Assembly: GCF_049670895.1 (NCBI RefSeq)
Contig: NZ_CP187170.1
Source: Pasteurella sp049670895
Lineage (GTDB): Bacteria > Pseudomonadota > Gammaproteobacteria > Enterobacterales > Pasteurellaceae
Length of the DNA: 64,000 bases
Reading direction: 5' to 3' (one strand)
Every line of letters starts with the position of its first letter. The first letter of the stretch is position 1. The notes beneath the pieces were generated by a model that saw only the letters and a list, made by a program, of their open reading frames with translations, was not told the origin of the DNA and searched no databases. This document shows, one piece after another, positions 1 to 9,350 of this stretch. Made by a program: the position numbers and the translations under genes.

Positions 1-2001
1 TTCACCGAATTCATTCAAGATTCGAAAAAGGTGCGAAAATCAGCAGGATATTTCGATGATGTTGCTGTGTTTTTTGAAACCGAACCGATTCAGTATGACG
101 TGAGCAAACTCGGTCTGTCTTCCTCTTCTATTACTTACCAACTCTTTTCTGAAAATGGGCAATTAGTGTCCAAAGCCTCGGCGTTTTCCACGCAATCCAT
201 TGAGCTTTCTTCGCTTTCTTATGGTTATTATCTGTTGGTGATCAACGATAAGAAAAAACATTATCGTGTGCGTTTGCTCGTTTCCCCAAAAAATGCTTAT
301 CAGCCACCGATTTTAGCACAGGAAAAAACTTGGGGATTGAATATTCAGCTTTATAGCTTACGTTCAAAACAAAATTGGGGCATTGGTGATTTTGCCGATT
401 TACGTTATTTGATCGAACACGCCTCGCAATATGGTGTGAATTTTATTGGTATTAATCCATTACATTTGATGTATTCCGCTACGCCTGAATGGGCGAGTCC
501 TTATAGTTCTTCATCTCGTCGTTGGTTAAACCCGATTTATTTAGATATTGTCTCTTTGCCTGAATTTAAGTTATCTAAAAAAACGCAAACATGGTTTGCC
601 AGTGAGTCAATACAGCAACAATTGGCGAGTTTAAGAGAAGCGGAATTAGTGGATTATACGGCGGTTACACAGTTAAAACAGACCGCACTTTTTCAGCTTT
701 TTGATTTTTCAAAACAAAGTCAATCCGCACAGATTAAGCAACGCCGTGAAGCATTCAAACAATTTATGCAAGAACAAGGCGACGCATTATTGTTACAGGG
801 TCTCTTTGAGGTGTTAGATCATCAAGCAAAACGTGATGAAATGTCGTCAGACAATATCGGTTGGTTAGGTTGGCGTGCAGAATGGCAACATTTACAGGCA
901 GATGAAAAAGCGAAATTATTGCGTAAACACCAAAAACACATTGAGTGTTATGCGTGGCAACAATGGCTGATGTCAGAGCAGTTAGCTGAAATGCAAGCTT
1001 GCTGTCAAAAGCATGGCATGGCATTAGGCATTTATGGTGATTTAGCTGTAAGCAGTTCCTGTGGCAGTGTGGATGTTTGGTCTGATCCCGATTTATATTT
1101 CATGGAAGCCTCGGTAGGGGCACCGCCTGATCCCTTAGGACCTTTTGGGCAAAATTGGCATTTACCGCCTTATAATCCAGCAGTTTTGAAGGCACGGGGG
1201 TTTCAACCTTTTATTGATATGTTACGTGCCAATATGCAGCATTTTGGCATTTTGCGTATTGATCATGTGATGGGCTTATTCCGTTTGTGGTTAATTCCTA
1301 AAGGCAAAACTGCAGCTGATGGGGTGTATGTGCATTATCCATTTGCGGAATTGATGGCGATTTTAGCAATTGAAAGTCAGCGTAATCGTTGTTTGGTGAT
1401 TGGTGAAGATCTCGGTACGGTACCGAATGAAGTGCGGTCAAAATTAAATGAGTTTCAAATTTTTTCTTATTTTGTTTTGTACTTTGCACAAACCGCACAT
1501 CAATATCCTGCTGGGGAGGCATTTCCACTGAAAGCCTTTGCTACCATTGGGACACATGATGTGCCGTCATTGCAGAGCTTTTGGCATTGTGTGGATTTAA
1601 GTTTGTTCAAACAATTGGGCGTGTTAAGCGATGAGGTGTTAAAACAAAAATATGATCAACGTGTCATTGATAAACAAGCCTTGTTAAATACCTTACATCG
1701 AGATCATTATTTACCTGATGATTATGGTGGTGATGCCTTATCCATGGCAATGCATGCACATTTAAATTATGTTATTCATCAATATCTTGCACAAAGTCGT
1801 ACGCAGTTAATTGGTGTGCAATTAGAAAATTTACTGAGTCAAGAAGTGTCATTTAACTTACCCGGCACGGATAGAGAATATCCGAATTGGCGTAAAAAAT
1901 TGGCTTGTGAGTTAGAGACGATGTTCGCTGATGAAGATATCACTTCGTTTTTAACGAGCATTACACAAGCTCGCCAGCAATGTCATCTATCCAACAGCTA
2001 A
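1..2001 (+). CDS. malQ: 4-alpha-glucanotransferase (amylomaltase), 5' end outside window
   Basis: Disproportionating enzyme that transfers alpha-1,4-glucan segments between maltodextrins in the cytoplasm. GH77 signatures are visible: WGIGDFADL in the N-terminal third, RIDHVMGLFRLW with the nucleophile Asp, VIGEDLGTVP with the acid/base Glu, and GTHDVPSL. The frame is open from base 1, and the first GTG at 31 has no convincing ribosome site. About 666 residues are present, against roughly 690-700 in relatives, so the true start lies upstream. It is followed 17 bp later by glgB and probably shares its transcript. A malQ gene at the head of a glg cluster is known from Haemophilus. Confidence 0.93.
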   Translation, partial: FTEFIQDSKKVRKSAGYFDDVAVFFETEPIQYDVSKLGLSSSSITYQLFSENGQLVSKASAFSTQSIELSSLSYGYYLLVINDKKKHYRVRLLVSPKNAYQPPILAQEKTWGLNIQLYSLRSKQNWGIGDFADLRYLIEHASQYGVNFIGINPLHLMYSATPEWASPYSSSSRRWLNPIYLDIVSLPEFKLSKKTQTWFASESIQQQLASLREAELVDYTAVTQLKQTALFQLFDFSKQSQSAQIKQRREAFKQFMQEQGDALLLQGLFEVLDHQAKRDEMSSDNIGWLGWRAEWQHLQADEKAKLLRKHQKHIECYAWQQWLMSEQLAEMQACCQKHGMALGIYGDLAVSSSCGSVDVWSDPDLYFMEASVGAPPDPLGPFGQNWHLPPYNPAVLKARGFQPFIDMLRANMQHFGILRIDHVMGLFRLWLIPKGKTAADGVYVHYPFAELMAILAIESQRNRCLVIGEDLGTVPNEVRSKLNEFQIFSYFVLYFAQTAHQYPAGEAFPLKAFATIGTHDVPSLQSFWHCVDLSLFKQLGVLSDEVLKQKYDQRVIDKQALLNTLHRDHYLPDDYGGDALSMAMHAHLNYVIHQYLAQSRTQLIGVQLENLLSQEVSFNLPGTDREYPNWRKKLACELETMFADEDITSFLTSITQARQQCHLSNS

Positions 2002-2018
2002 TTATTTGAGGATTTGTT

Positions 2019-4211
2019 ATGGTTCAATTAGTTTCACACGCAGTGATAAATCAATTTTTTGAAGGAACACATGCTGATCCGTTTTCTGTGTTAGGCATGC
2101 ATGAAACCCAAAATGGCATTGAAGTTCGGGCATTATTGCCTGATGCCCATCGGGTTGTGGTGATTGATCATGAAACCGGTGATCATACGGTTGAATTAAC
2201 TTGTATTGATGAGCGTGGCTTTTTTGCGGCGGTCATTCCTGACACACACAGCTTTTTTGCTTATCAATTACAAGTTTATTGGGGAGCGGAGTCGCAAATT
2301 ATTGAAGATCCTTACCGTTTTCATCCGATGCTAGGGGATTTAGATAACTGGCTATTAAGCGAAGGTTCGCATTTACGCCCTTATGAAGTTCTCGGTGCTC
2401 ATTTTATGGAATGCGATGGTGTGTCTGGCGTGAATTTTCGCTTATGGGCACCGAATGCAAAACGGGTTTCTATTGTAGGGGATTTCAATTACTGGGACGG
2501 GCGTCGTCATCCGATGCGTTTTCACCTAAAAAGTGGGGTTTGGGAATTATTTTTACCCAAAGCCTCATTAGGGCAACTGTATAAATTTGAATTAATTGAT
2601 TGCCACGGACAATTGCGTTTAAAAGCTGACCCTTATGCGTTTAGTTCACAATTACGACCAGATACCGCATCACAAATTAGTATGTTACCTGCAGTGGTTG
2701 AGATGACGGAAAAACGCCGTAAAGCCAATCAATTTGATCAACCAATTTCAATTTATGAAGTTCATTTAGGTTCTTGGCGTCGGAATTTAGAAAATAACTT
2801 TTGGTTAGATTACGATCAAATCGCTGATGAATTGATTCCTTATGTGAAAGACATGGGCTTTACACACATTGAATTTTTACCTGTTTCTGAATTTCCATTT
2901 GATGGTTCATGGGGCTATCAACCTTTAGGGCTTTATTCGCCAACTAGCCGTTTTGGTACGCCAGAGGGCTTCAAGCGTTTAATTGAAAAAGCACATGAGG
3001 CTGGGATTAATGTGATTTTAGATTGGGTGCCTGGGCATTTCCCAAGCGATACACATGGTTTAGCGGCTTTTGATGGAACGGCACTTTATGAGCATGCCGA
3101 TCCACGTGAGGGGTATCACCAAGATTGGAACACCTTAATTTATAACTATGGTCGTAATGAAGTGCGTAACTTTTTATCCAGTAATGCCTTGTATTGGCTT
3201 GAGCGTTTCGGTTTAGATGGCATTCGTGTGGATGCGGTGGCATCGATGATTTACCGTGATTACAGCCGTGCGGAAGGGCAATGGATCCCAAACCAATACG
3301 GCGGACGGGAAAATCTAGAAGCCATTGAGTTTTTAAAACACACGAACTGGAAAATTGCATCTGAAATGGAAGGGGCAATTTCCATTGCAGAGGAATCGAC
3401 CTCCTTTGCTGGTGTAACGAAACCGTCAAAAGAAGGTGGGTTAGGTTTTCAATTTAAATGGAATATGGGGTGGATGAACGATACCTTATCTTATATGAAA
3501 AAAGATCCCGTGTATCGTCAATATCACCATGACCAAATGACCTTTGGTATGGTGTATCAATATAGTGAAAACTTTGTATTGCCTCTTTCTCATGATGAAG
3601 TCGTGCATGGTAAATGTTCATTGCTCGGCAAAATGCCGGGGGATGCTTGGCAAAAATTTGCCAACTTACGTGCCTATTACGGTTATATGTGGGGTTATCC
3701 AGGTAAAAAATTATTATTCATGGGCAATGAGTTTGCCCAAGGGCGAGAGTGGAATTACGAAGAAAGCTTAGATTGGTTCTTATTAGAAGAAGCACATGGT
3801 GGTAAATGGCATCAAGGTGTGCAGTTATTAGTTAAAGACTTAAATCATATTTATCAACAAAATGCACCGCTCTTTGAGTTAGATGGATCGCCAGAAGGCT
3901 TTGATTGGTTGGTTGTCGATGATCGTGAAAATTCCGTGTTTGTTTTTGAGCGTCGCAGCAAAAAAGGCGAGCGGATTATTGTGGCAAGTAACTTTACCCC
4001 TGTGCCACGTCATGACTATCGATTTGGTGTGAATCAAGCGGGTAAATATGTGGAAATTCTCAATACGGATTCTGCATTTTATCAGGGATCGAATGTAGGA
4101 AATTGTGGCGAAGTGGTGAGTGAAGCGATTGAAAGTCATCATCGTTCACAATCTATTTCGATTTCCATTCCACCTTTAGCAACAATCTATTTGAAATATC
4201 AAGCAGAGTAA
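2019..4211 (+). CDS. glgB: 1,4-alpha-glucan branching enzyme
   Basis: Makes the alpha-1,6 branches of glycogen in the cytoplasm. At 730 residues it matches the long bacterial GlgB form (Escherichia coli, 728). An N-terminal N1 module precedes a CBM48 module (FRLWAPNAKRVSIVGDFNYW, about residues 137-160) and a GH13 barrel. Catalytic signatures are DGIRVDAVASMIY (nucleophile Asp near residue 405), an acid/base Glu in ASEMEGAISIAEES near 458, and LSHDEVVHGK near 525. Start ATG follows GAGG at normal spacing. It sits between malQ and glgX, which fits a glycogen operon. Confidence 0.97.
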   Translation: MVQLVSHAVINQFFEGTHADPFSVLGMHETQNGIEVRALLPDAHRVVVIDHETGDHTVELTCIDERGFFAAVIPDTHSFFAYQLQVYWGAESQIIEDPYRFHPMLGDLDNWLLSEGSHLRPYEVLGAHFMECDGVSGVNFRLWAPNAKRVSIVGDFNYWDGRRHPMRFHLKSGVWELFLPKASLGQLYKFELIDCHGQLRLKADPYAFSSQLRPDTASQISMLPAVVEMTEKRRKANQFDQPISIYEVHLGSWRRNLENNFWLDYDQIADELIPYVKDMGFTHIEFLPVSEFPFDGSWGYQPLGLYSPTSRFGTPEGFKRLIEKAHEAGINVILDWVPGHFPSDTHGLAAFDGTALYEHADPREGYHQDWNTLIYNYGRNEVRNFLSSNALYWLERFGLDGIRVDAVASMIYRDYSRAEGQWIPNQYGGRENLEAIEFLKHTNWKIASEMEGAISIAEESTSFAGVTKPSKEGGLGFQFKWNMGWMNDTLSYMKKDPVYRQYHHDQMTFGMVYQYSENFVLPLSHDEVVHGKCSLLGKMPGDAWQKFANLRAYYGYMWGYPGKKLLFMGNEFAQGREWNYEESLDWFLLEEAHGGKWHQGVQLLVKDLNHIYQQNAPLFELDGSPEGFDWLVVDDRENSVFVFERRSKKGERIIVASNFTPVPRHDYRFGVNQAGKYVEILNTDSAFYQGSNVGNCGEVVSEAIESHHRSQSISISIPPLATIYLKYQAE

Positions 4212-4278
4212 AGCTTGGTGCAGACAGGTGGGTATTTAACCTGAATTTGAATATATGATGCTGTTATAGATTGAAAAC

Positions 4279-6273
4279 ATGAAGATAAAAAGCGGGAAGC
4301 CTTATCCGTTGGGGTGTTCAAAACAAACGGAACAAGGAGAAGTGGGTTATAACTTTTCGTTATTTTCAAGCATTGCCGAAAATGTGGTGCTGTGTTTGTT
4401 TGATGCGGAAGGTCGGGAACACACATTTGAATTACAACGGGGCGATGAGGGCATTTGGCATATTTGGTTAAGTGATGTTACCGAGGGCATGACTTATGGT
4501 TATCGAATCTTTGGTAAAAATGACCGCACTTTAACCAATCCTAACAAGCTGATGCTTGATCCTTATGCCAAAGGTGTCGTGGGTAAGCCCGATTTCAGTA
4601 CCATGGAGAAATGTGCGTGGTTTGATTTAACTGATCCCCGTGATAATGCACATCTTGCACCGAAAGCGGTGGTGATGGATCCCGCATTTGATTGGCAACA
4701 GGATAAACCTTTACGCACCCCTTGGTCACAGACAGTGATTTATGAAGTAAATGTTAAAGGTTTTACACAATTACGGACAGATTTGCCCGAATCGATTCGA
4801 GGCACTTATGCCGCATTAGCCCATCCGACCATGATTGCGTATTTGCAAGAATTGGGCATTACTGCGGTGGAATTATTGCCGATTAATTACCAGCTTGATG
4901 AAATGCATCTTCAACAATTGGGATTGACTAATTACTGGGGTTATTCTCCGTTAGCGATGTTTGCACTGGAACCGAAATATTGGTCTCAACAAGAAAATAG
5001 TACGCCGTTAACCGAATTTAAGTCTATGGTGAAAGCGTTACATCAAGCAGGCATTGAGGTGATTTTAGACGTGGTATTTAACCACACGGCAGAATCTGAA
5101 CAAGGTTTTCCGACATTGAGTCAGCGTGGCATTGATGATGACACCTACTATTGGAAAAATCCACAAGGGGATTATTACAATTGGACAGGTTGCGGTAACA
5201 CGGTGAATTTATCCACACCAATTGCCCGACGTTGGGTGGTGGATTGCTTGCGTTACTGGGTGGAAGAATGTCATGTCGATGGTTTTCGTTTTGATTTAGG
5301 GGCGGTATTGGGTCGAGAAGGTGAAGGTGGCTTTCATCCTCATGCTCAGTTATTCCAAGATATTTTTGCCGTGCCGAGCTTGCGGCAAAGTAAATTGATT
5401 GCGGAACCTTGGGATATTGGTGATTTTGGCTATCAAGTTGGGCAATTTCCTGCCTATTTCGCCGAGTGGAATGATCGTTTCCGTGATGATATGACACGTT
5501 TTTGGCTTTGGAAAAGTGGTGAAAATGGGGCTTTTGCACAACGTCTTGCGGGTTCAAGTGAGCTGTTCCAACGAGAGCAACGCAAACCACATTGTTCCAT
5601 TAATTATATTACTGCACATGATGGGTTTACCTTGCGAGATTTAGTCAGTTATAACGAAAAACATAATTGGGCAAATGGAGAAGAAAACCGTGATGGTCGC
5701 AATCTCAATTACAGTTATAACCATGGTGTAGAAGGTATTGCTGATGTCCCAAGTGCGGTAGAAAAGGCAAGGATGTTAAGTAGTACAGGTTTATTGCTTA
5801 GTCTGTTATTAGCAAATGGTACTCCCATGCTATTGGCGGGCGATGAATTTGGTAATTCTCAATTTGGCAATAATAACGCATATTGCCAAGACAATCCTAT
5901 TGCGTGGTTGAAGTGGGATGATTTTAATCATTCATTATTTCAAGTTGTTAAGCAAACGATTGCGTTGAGAAAGCAAATCATGAGTTTGCAACAAGATGTC
6001 TGGTGGTCAGAGGCTAATGTGCAATGGCTTAACCCGCAAGGTGAGCCGATGACAGAGGCACAATGGCATAACCAAGAAATAAAAGCGTTACAGGTGGTTT
6101 TAGATAATCAATGGCTATTTTTGATTAATACAAAAGCAAAAGTACAAGCTTTTTTGTTACCAAAAGGTGATTGGGAAGTTATATACCATGCAACAAACTT
6201 AAATGCTCAGGGCAGTATGATTGAGTTGGAGGATGTCTCTTTTAGCGTGTTGCAAAAATTAAATACTCAGTAA
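4279..6273 (+). CDS. glgX: Glycogen debranching enzyme
   Basis: Isoamylase-type GH13 enzyme that hydrolyses the alpha-1,6 branches of phosphorylase limit dextrin. At 664 residues it is typical of GlgX (657 in E. coli). Visible are an N-terminal CBM48-like region, DGFRFDLGAVLGR (nucleophile Asp near 337), LIAEPWDIG (acid/base Glu near 375) and ITAHDGFTLRD. The ATG at 4279 has only a weak upstream purine stretch, so translation may depend on glgB. It lies 67 bp after glgB and 73 bp before glgC. Confidence 0.96.
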   Translation: MKIKSGKPYPLGCSKQTEQGEVGYNFSLFSSIAENVVLCLFDAEGREHTFELQRGDEGIWHIWLSDVTEGMTYGYRIFGKNDRTLTNPNKLMLDPYAKGVVGKPDFSTMEKCAWFDLTDPRDNAHLAPKAVVMDPAFDWQQDKPLRTPWSQTVIYEVNVKGFTQLRTDLPESIRGTYAALAHPTMIAYLQELGITAVELLPINYQLDEMHLQQLGLTNYWGYSPLAMFALEPKYWSQQENSTPLTEFKSMVKALHQAGIEVILDVVFNHTAESEQGFPTLSQRGIDDDTYYWKNPQGDYYNWTGCGNTVNLSTPIARRWVVDCLRYWVEECHVDGFRFDLGAVLGREGEGGFHPHAQLFQDIFAVPSLRQSKLIAEPWDIGDFGYQVGQFPAYFAEWNDRFRDDMTRFWLWKSGENGAFAQRLAGSSELFQREQRKPHCSINYITAHDGFTLRDLVSYNEKHNWANGEENRDGRNLNYSYNHGVEGIADVPSAVEKARMLSSTGLLLSLLLANGTPMLLAGDEFGNSQFGNNNAYCQDNPIAWLKWDDFNHSLFQVVKQTIALRKQIMSLQQDVWWSEANVQWLNPQGEPMTEAQWHNQEIKALQVVLDNQWLFLINTKAKVQAFLLPKGDWEVIYHATNLNAQGSMIELEDVSFSVLQKLNTQ

Positions 6274-6346
6274 GTAATATGTAAACAACAAATAAGGGTG
6301 GTTGATATTAGTTGTGCAACGTTGCCCAATAATAATGGAGGTCATT

Positions 6347-7654
6347 ATGAATAGTAGCATTGCTAAATTGCCTAACAAATATGAGTTGGTGAAAGATACG
6401 CTCGTGTTAATTCTTGCGGGCGGTCGTGGTTCACGCCTTTATGAATTGACCGACAAACGTGCGAAACCAGCACTTTATTTTGGCGGAAATCGCCGTATTA
6501 TTGATTTTGCATTATCAAACTGTTTGAATTCAGGATTAAACCGTATTGGTGTCATTACACAATATGCGGCACATTCTTTATTACGTCACTTACAAAATGG
6601 TTGGTCTTTCTTACCTTCTGAACGTGGTGAGTTTATTGATATGTTACCTGCCCGTCAGCAAATTGATGATTCAACTTGGTATCGTGGTACGGCAGATGCG
6701 GTGTATCAAAATATGGCGATCATTCGTGATCACTATTGTCCGAAATATATTCTCATTTTGGCAGGCGATCATATTTATAAGCAAGATTACAGCCAAATGT
6801 TGTTAGATCATATCAACAGCGGGGCAAAATGTACCGTTGGTTGTATTGAAGTGGAACGTGAAAAAGCCAGTGAATTTGGCGTGATGGCTGTGAATGAAAA
6901 CTTGAAAGTGAAATCTTTTGTGGAAAAACCTAAAGATCCACCAGCGATGGTCGGCAAACCTAATGTTTCGTTGGCATCCATGGGGATTTATGTGTTTGAT
7001 GCAAAATATTTGTATGAGGTGTTAGAACGAGAAGTAGTTTCCCCTTATACCTCGCACGACTTCGGTAAAGATATTTTACCGAAAATCTTAGAAGAAGGTG
7101 TGTTATATGCCCATCCGTTTAGCCGTTCTTGCATGGGCCGTAATACAGAAGGTGAAATTTACTGGCGTGATGTGGGTACATTGGACAGTTTCTGGCAATC
7201 CAATATCGACTTGGTCTGTGAAACACCACAGTTAGATATTTACGATCAAAACTGGCCGATTCGTGGTAATCCAGTACAAACCTATCCATCAAAATTCTTT
7301 TATAAGAAAGAAAATATCCGCCCAGTGGATAATTCATTGATTTCAGGAGGCTGTGTCATTACTGATGCATCAATTAGTTATTCGGTACTCTTTGACCGCA
7401 TTAAAATTAATGAAGGATCTGAAATTGATCATTGTGTGGTGTTACCACAAGTAACCATTGGCAAAAACTGTAAATTAAAACGTTGTATCATCGATCGCCA
7501 TACAGATATTCCTGATGGTATGGAAATTGGGGTGGATTTGGAATTAGACCGTCAACGTTTTAGAGTCAGTTCTGGTGGGGTTGTCTTGGTAACTGCCTCT
7601 ATGTTGAAAAAATTAAATGGTGAGAAAGTGTTATTTGAATCCCATTTAGATTAA
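6347..7654 (+). CDS. glgC: Glucose-1-phosphate adenylyltransferase
   Basis: Makes ADP-glucose from ATP and glucose-1-phosphate, the committed and allosterically controlled step of glycogen synthesis. From the ATG at 6347 the protein is 435 residues (E. coli GlgC 431). The frame is open upstream to a TTG at 6302, but a strong GGAGG sits just before 6347, so I choose that start. The nucleotide-binding loop ILAGGRGSRLYELTDKRAKP is near residues 20-40, and a left-handed beta-helix-like C-terminal region follows. A strong hairpin terminator lies directly downstream, so glgA may be partly uncoupled from the upstream genes. Confidence 0.96.
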   Translation: MNSSIAKLPNKYELVKDTLVLILAGGRGSRLYELTDKRAKPALYFGGNRRIIDFALSNCLNSGLNRIGVITQYAAHSLLRHLQNGWSFLPSERGEFIDMLPARQQIDDSTWYRGTADAVYQNMAIIRDHYCPKYILILAGDHIYKQDYSQMLLDHINSGAKCTVGCIEVEREKASEFGVMAVNENLKVKSFVEKPKDPPAMVGKPNVSLASMGIYVFDAKYLYEVLEREVVSPYTSHDFGKDILPKILEEGVLYAHPFSRSCMGRNTEGEIYWRDVGTLDSFWQSNIDLVCETPQLDIYDQNWPIRGNPVQTYPSKFFYKKENIRPVDNSLISGGCVITDASISYSVLFDRIKINEGSEIDHCVVLPQVTIGKNCKLKRCIIDRHTDIPDGMEIGVDLELDRQRFRVSSGGVVLVTASMLKKLNGEKVLFESHLD

Positions 7655-7671
7655 TCAACCAACGATAAATG

Positions 7672-7709
7672 AAAATACGGCGTTGAGCTGTACGCCGTAT
7701 TTTCTTTTA
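7672..7709 (+). terminator. Intrinsic terminator after glgC
   Basis: An 11-bp stem, AAAATACGGCG at 7672-7682 with CGCCGTATTTT at 7693-7703, is followed by TTCTTTT. It lies between glgC and glgA, so it either ends one unit or attenuates into the next. Confidence 0.8.
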
Positions 7710-7789
7710 AATTGAAACCAATAAATTCATTGGTCTAAAAATGCGTAAAACCTATGTCAATGACACAGGTCTATTATGGGAAGATTAAG

Positions 7790-9232
7790 ATGAAAGTATT
7801 ACACGTTTGCTCAGAGTTATATCCTTTATTAAAAACAGGAGGACTTGCAGATGTGATGGGGGCATTACCTTTTGCACAAAAAGACATTGGTATTGATGCT
7901 CGCATTGTTTTACCTGCCTATCCTGCCATTGCTGCAGGAATTCCTCATACGTCTGTGGTTAGCGAGTTTGATAACTTTGCAGGACATATTGTATTACGTT
8001 ACGGCGAATACAAGGGGATTGGGGTGTATTTAATTGATGCACCGCATCTTTATCAACGAGAAGGCAATCCTTATCATGACCAGTGGTATAACGATTATGC
8101 TGATAACTATAAACGCTTTGCCCTGTTAGGGTGGGTGGCAGCAGAATTGGCAACAGGTCTGGACAGTTGGTGGCGAGCCGAGGTTGTACATGCCCATGAT
8201 TGGCATGCAGGTCTCGCAAGTGCTTATTTATTCAATAAAGGGCGTCCTGCTAAATCCATTTTCACGATTCACAATTTAGCCTATCAAGGTCAGTTTGCTT
8301 ATCATCATTTATTTGAAATTGGCTTACCGCTGAGTATGTTTGATGTAGAAGGGTTAGAACTTCATGGACAAATTTCCTATTTGAAAGCGGGGCTTTATTA
8401 TTCTGATGCCGTTACGGCAGTGAGTCCAACTTATGCGAAAGAAATCACAAGCCCTGAGTTTGCTTATGGGTTACAAGGCTTACTGAGCACATTGGAACTA
8501 CAAGGGAAACTTGTTGGGATTTTAAATGGTGTTGATGAACATATTTGGCACCCAAATAATGACAGCTATATTGAACATCATTACAAATTAAAATCCATGA
8601 CGGGAAAACGTAAAAATAAAGAAGCCTTACAGGCTTATTTTAATTTACCTCAAGATCCAGACCGCTTGTTATTTGTCATGGTAACGCGTTTAACGGAACA
8701 AAAAGGCGTTGATTTACTGATTGAAAGTGCGGATGAAATTGTAAAACAAGGTGGGCAATTAGCCATTCTTGGATCAGGTTCGCCTCATTTAGAAGCGGGC
8801 ATTTTACATTTGGCTCAGCAATACCCAGAGCATATTGCGGTAAAAATTGGCTATGATGAAGCTTTATCCCATTTGATGATTGCAGGTGGCGATGTCATTT
8901 TAGTCCCAAGCCGTTTTGAACCTTGCGGTTTAACCCAGCTTTACGGCTTGAAATACGGCACTTTGCCATTAGTGCGTGCCACAGGTGGCTTGGCGGATAC
9001 CGTGGTCAATGCCAATGCGGATAATATCAAAGATCGCATTGCGACCGGTTTTGTGTTCGAAAATGCAAGTAGTGAAGCATTACGTCAGTGTTTACTACAA
9101 GCTTTTGCTTTATGGCAAAAACAGCGTTTATGGTTTACGGTACGCACGGTTGCCATGGAACAAAATTTTAGTTGGCAAATTTCTGCAGAAGGTTATAAGG
9201 CTTTATACGAACGTGTTTTAGCCAGTCATTAA
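7790..9232 (+). CDS. glgA: Glycogen synthase (ADP-glucose)
   Basis: GT5 glycosyltransferase that adds glucose from ADP-glucose to the glycogen non-reducing end. I choose the ATG at 7790 (MKVLHVCSELYPLLKTGGL), giving 480 residues (E. coli 477); the frame extends to an ATG at 7754 that would add 12 unconserved residues. KTGGLADVMGALP near residues 15-27 is the ADP-glucose-binding signature. The C-terminal domain has EPCGLTQLYGLKYG and ATGGLADTV, typical of the second Rossmann domain. It lies between the glgC terminator and glgP. Confidence 0.96.
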   Translation: MKVLHVCSELYPLLKTGGLADVMGALPFAQKDIGIDARIVLPAYPAIAAGIPHTSVVSEFDNFAGHIVLRYGEYKGIGVYLIDAPHLYQREGNPYHDQWYNDYADNYKRFALLGWVAAELATGLDSWWRAEVVHAHDWHAGLASAYLFNKGRPAKSIFTIHNLAYQGQFAYHHLFEIGLPLSMFDVEGLELHGQISYLKAGLYYSDAVTAVSPTYAKEITSPEFAYGLQGLLSTLELQGKLVGILNGVDEHIWHPNNDSYIEHHYKLKSMTGKRKNKEALQAYFNLPQDPDRLLFVMVTRLTEQKGVDLLIESADEIVKQGGQLAILGSGSPHLEAGILHLAQQYPEHIAVKIGYDEALSHLMIAGGDVILVPSRFEPCGLTQLYGLKYGTLPLVRATGGLADTVVNANADNIKDRIATGFVFENASSEALRQCLLQAFALWQKQRLWFTVRTVAMEQNFSWQISAEGYKALYERVLASH

Positions 9233-9350
9233 CCCATCACAGTGTTTGTTTATCGGGAAATTAATCATTTTTCAGCAAAAACTGTTGCATTTTTAGCCAG
9301 AAATAACTAAATTGCATCATGTTCTAAAAATAGTTAGGAGTAAAATAGAT

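Noticed and set aside
3007..3429. 140-codon minus-strand frame inside glgB
   Set aside because: Shadow of a strongly conserved gene with no ribosome site or protein-like features.
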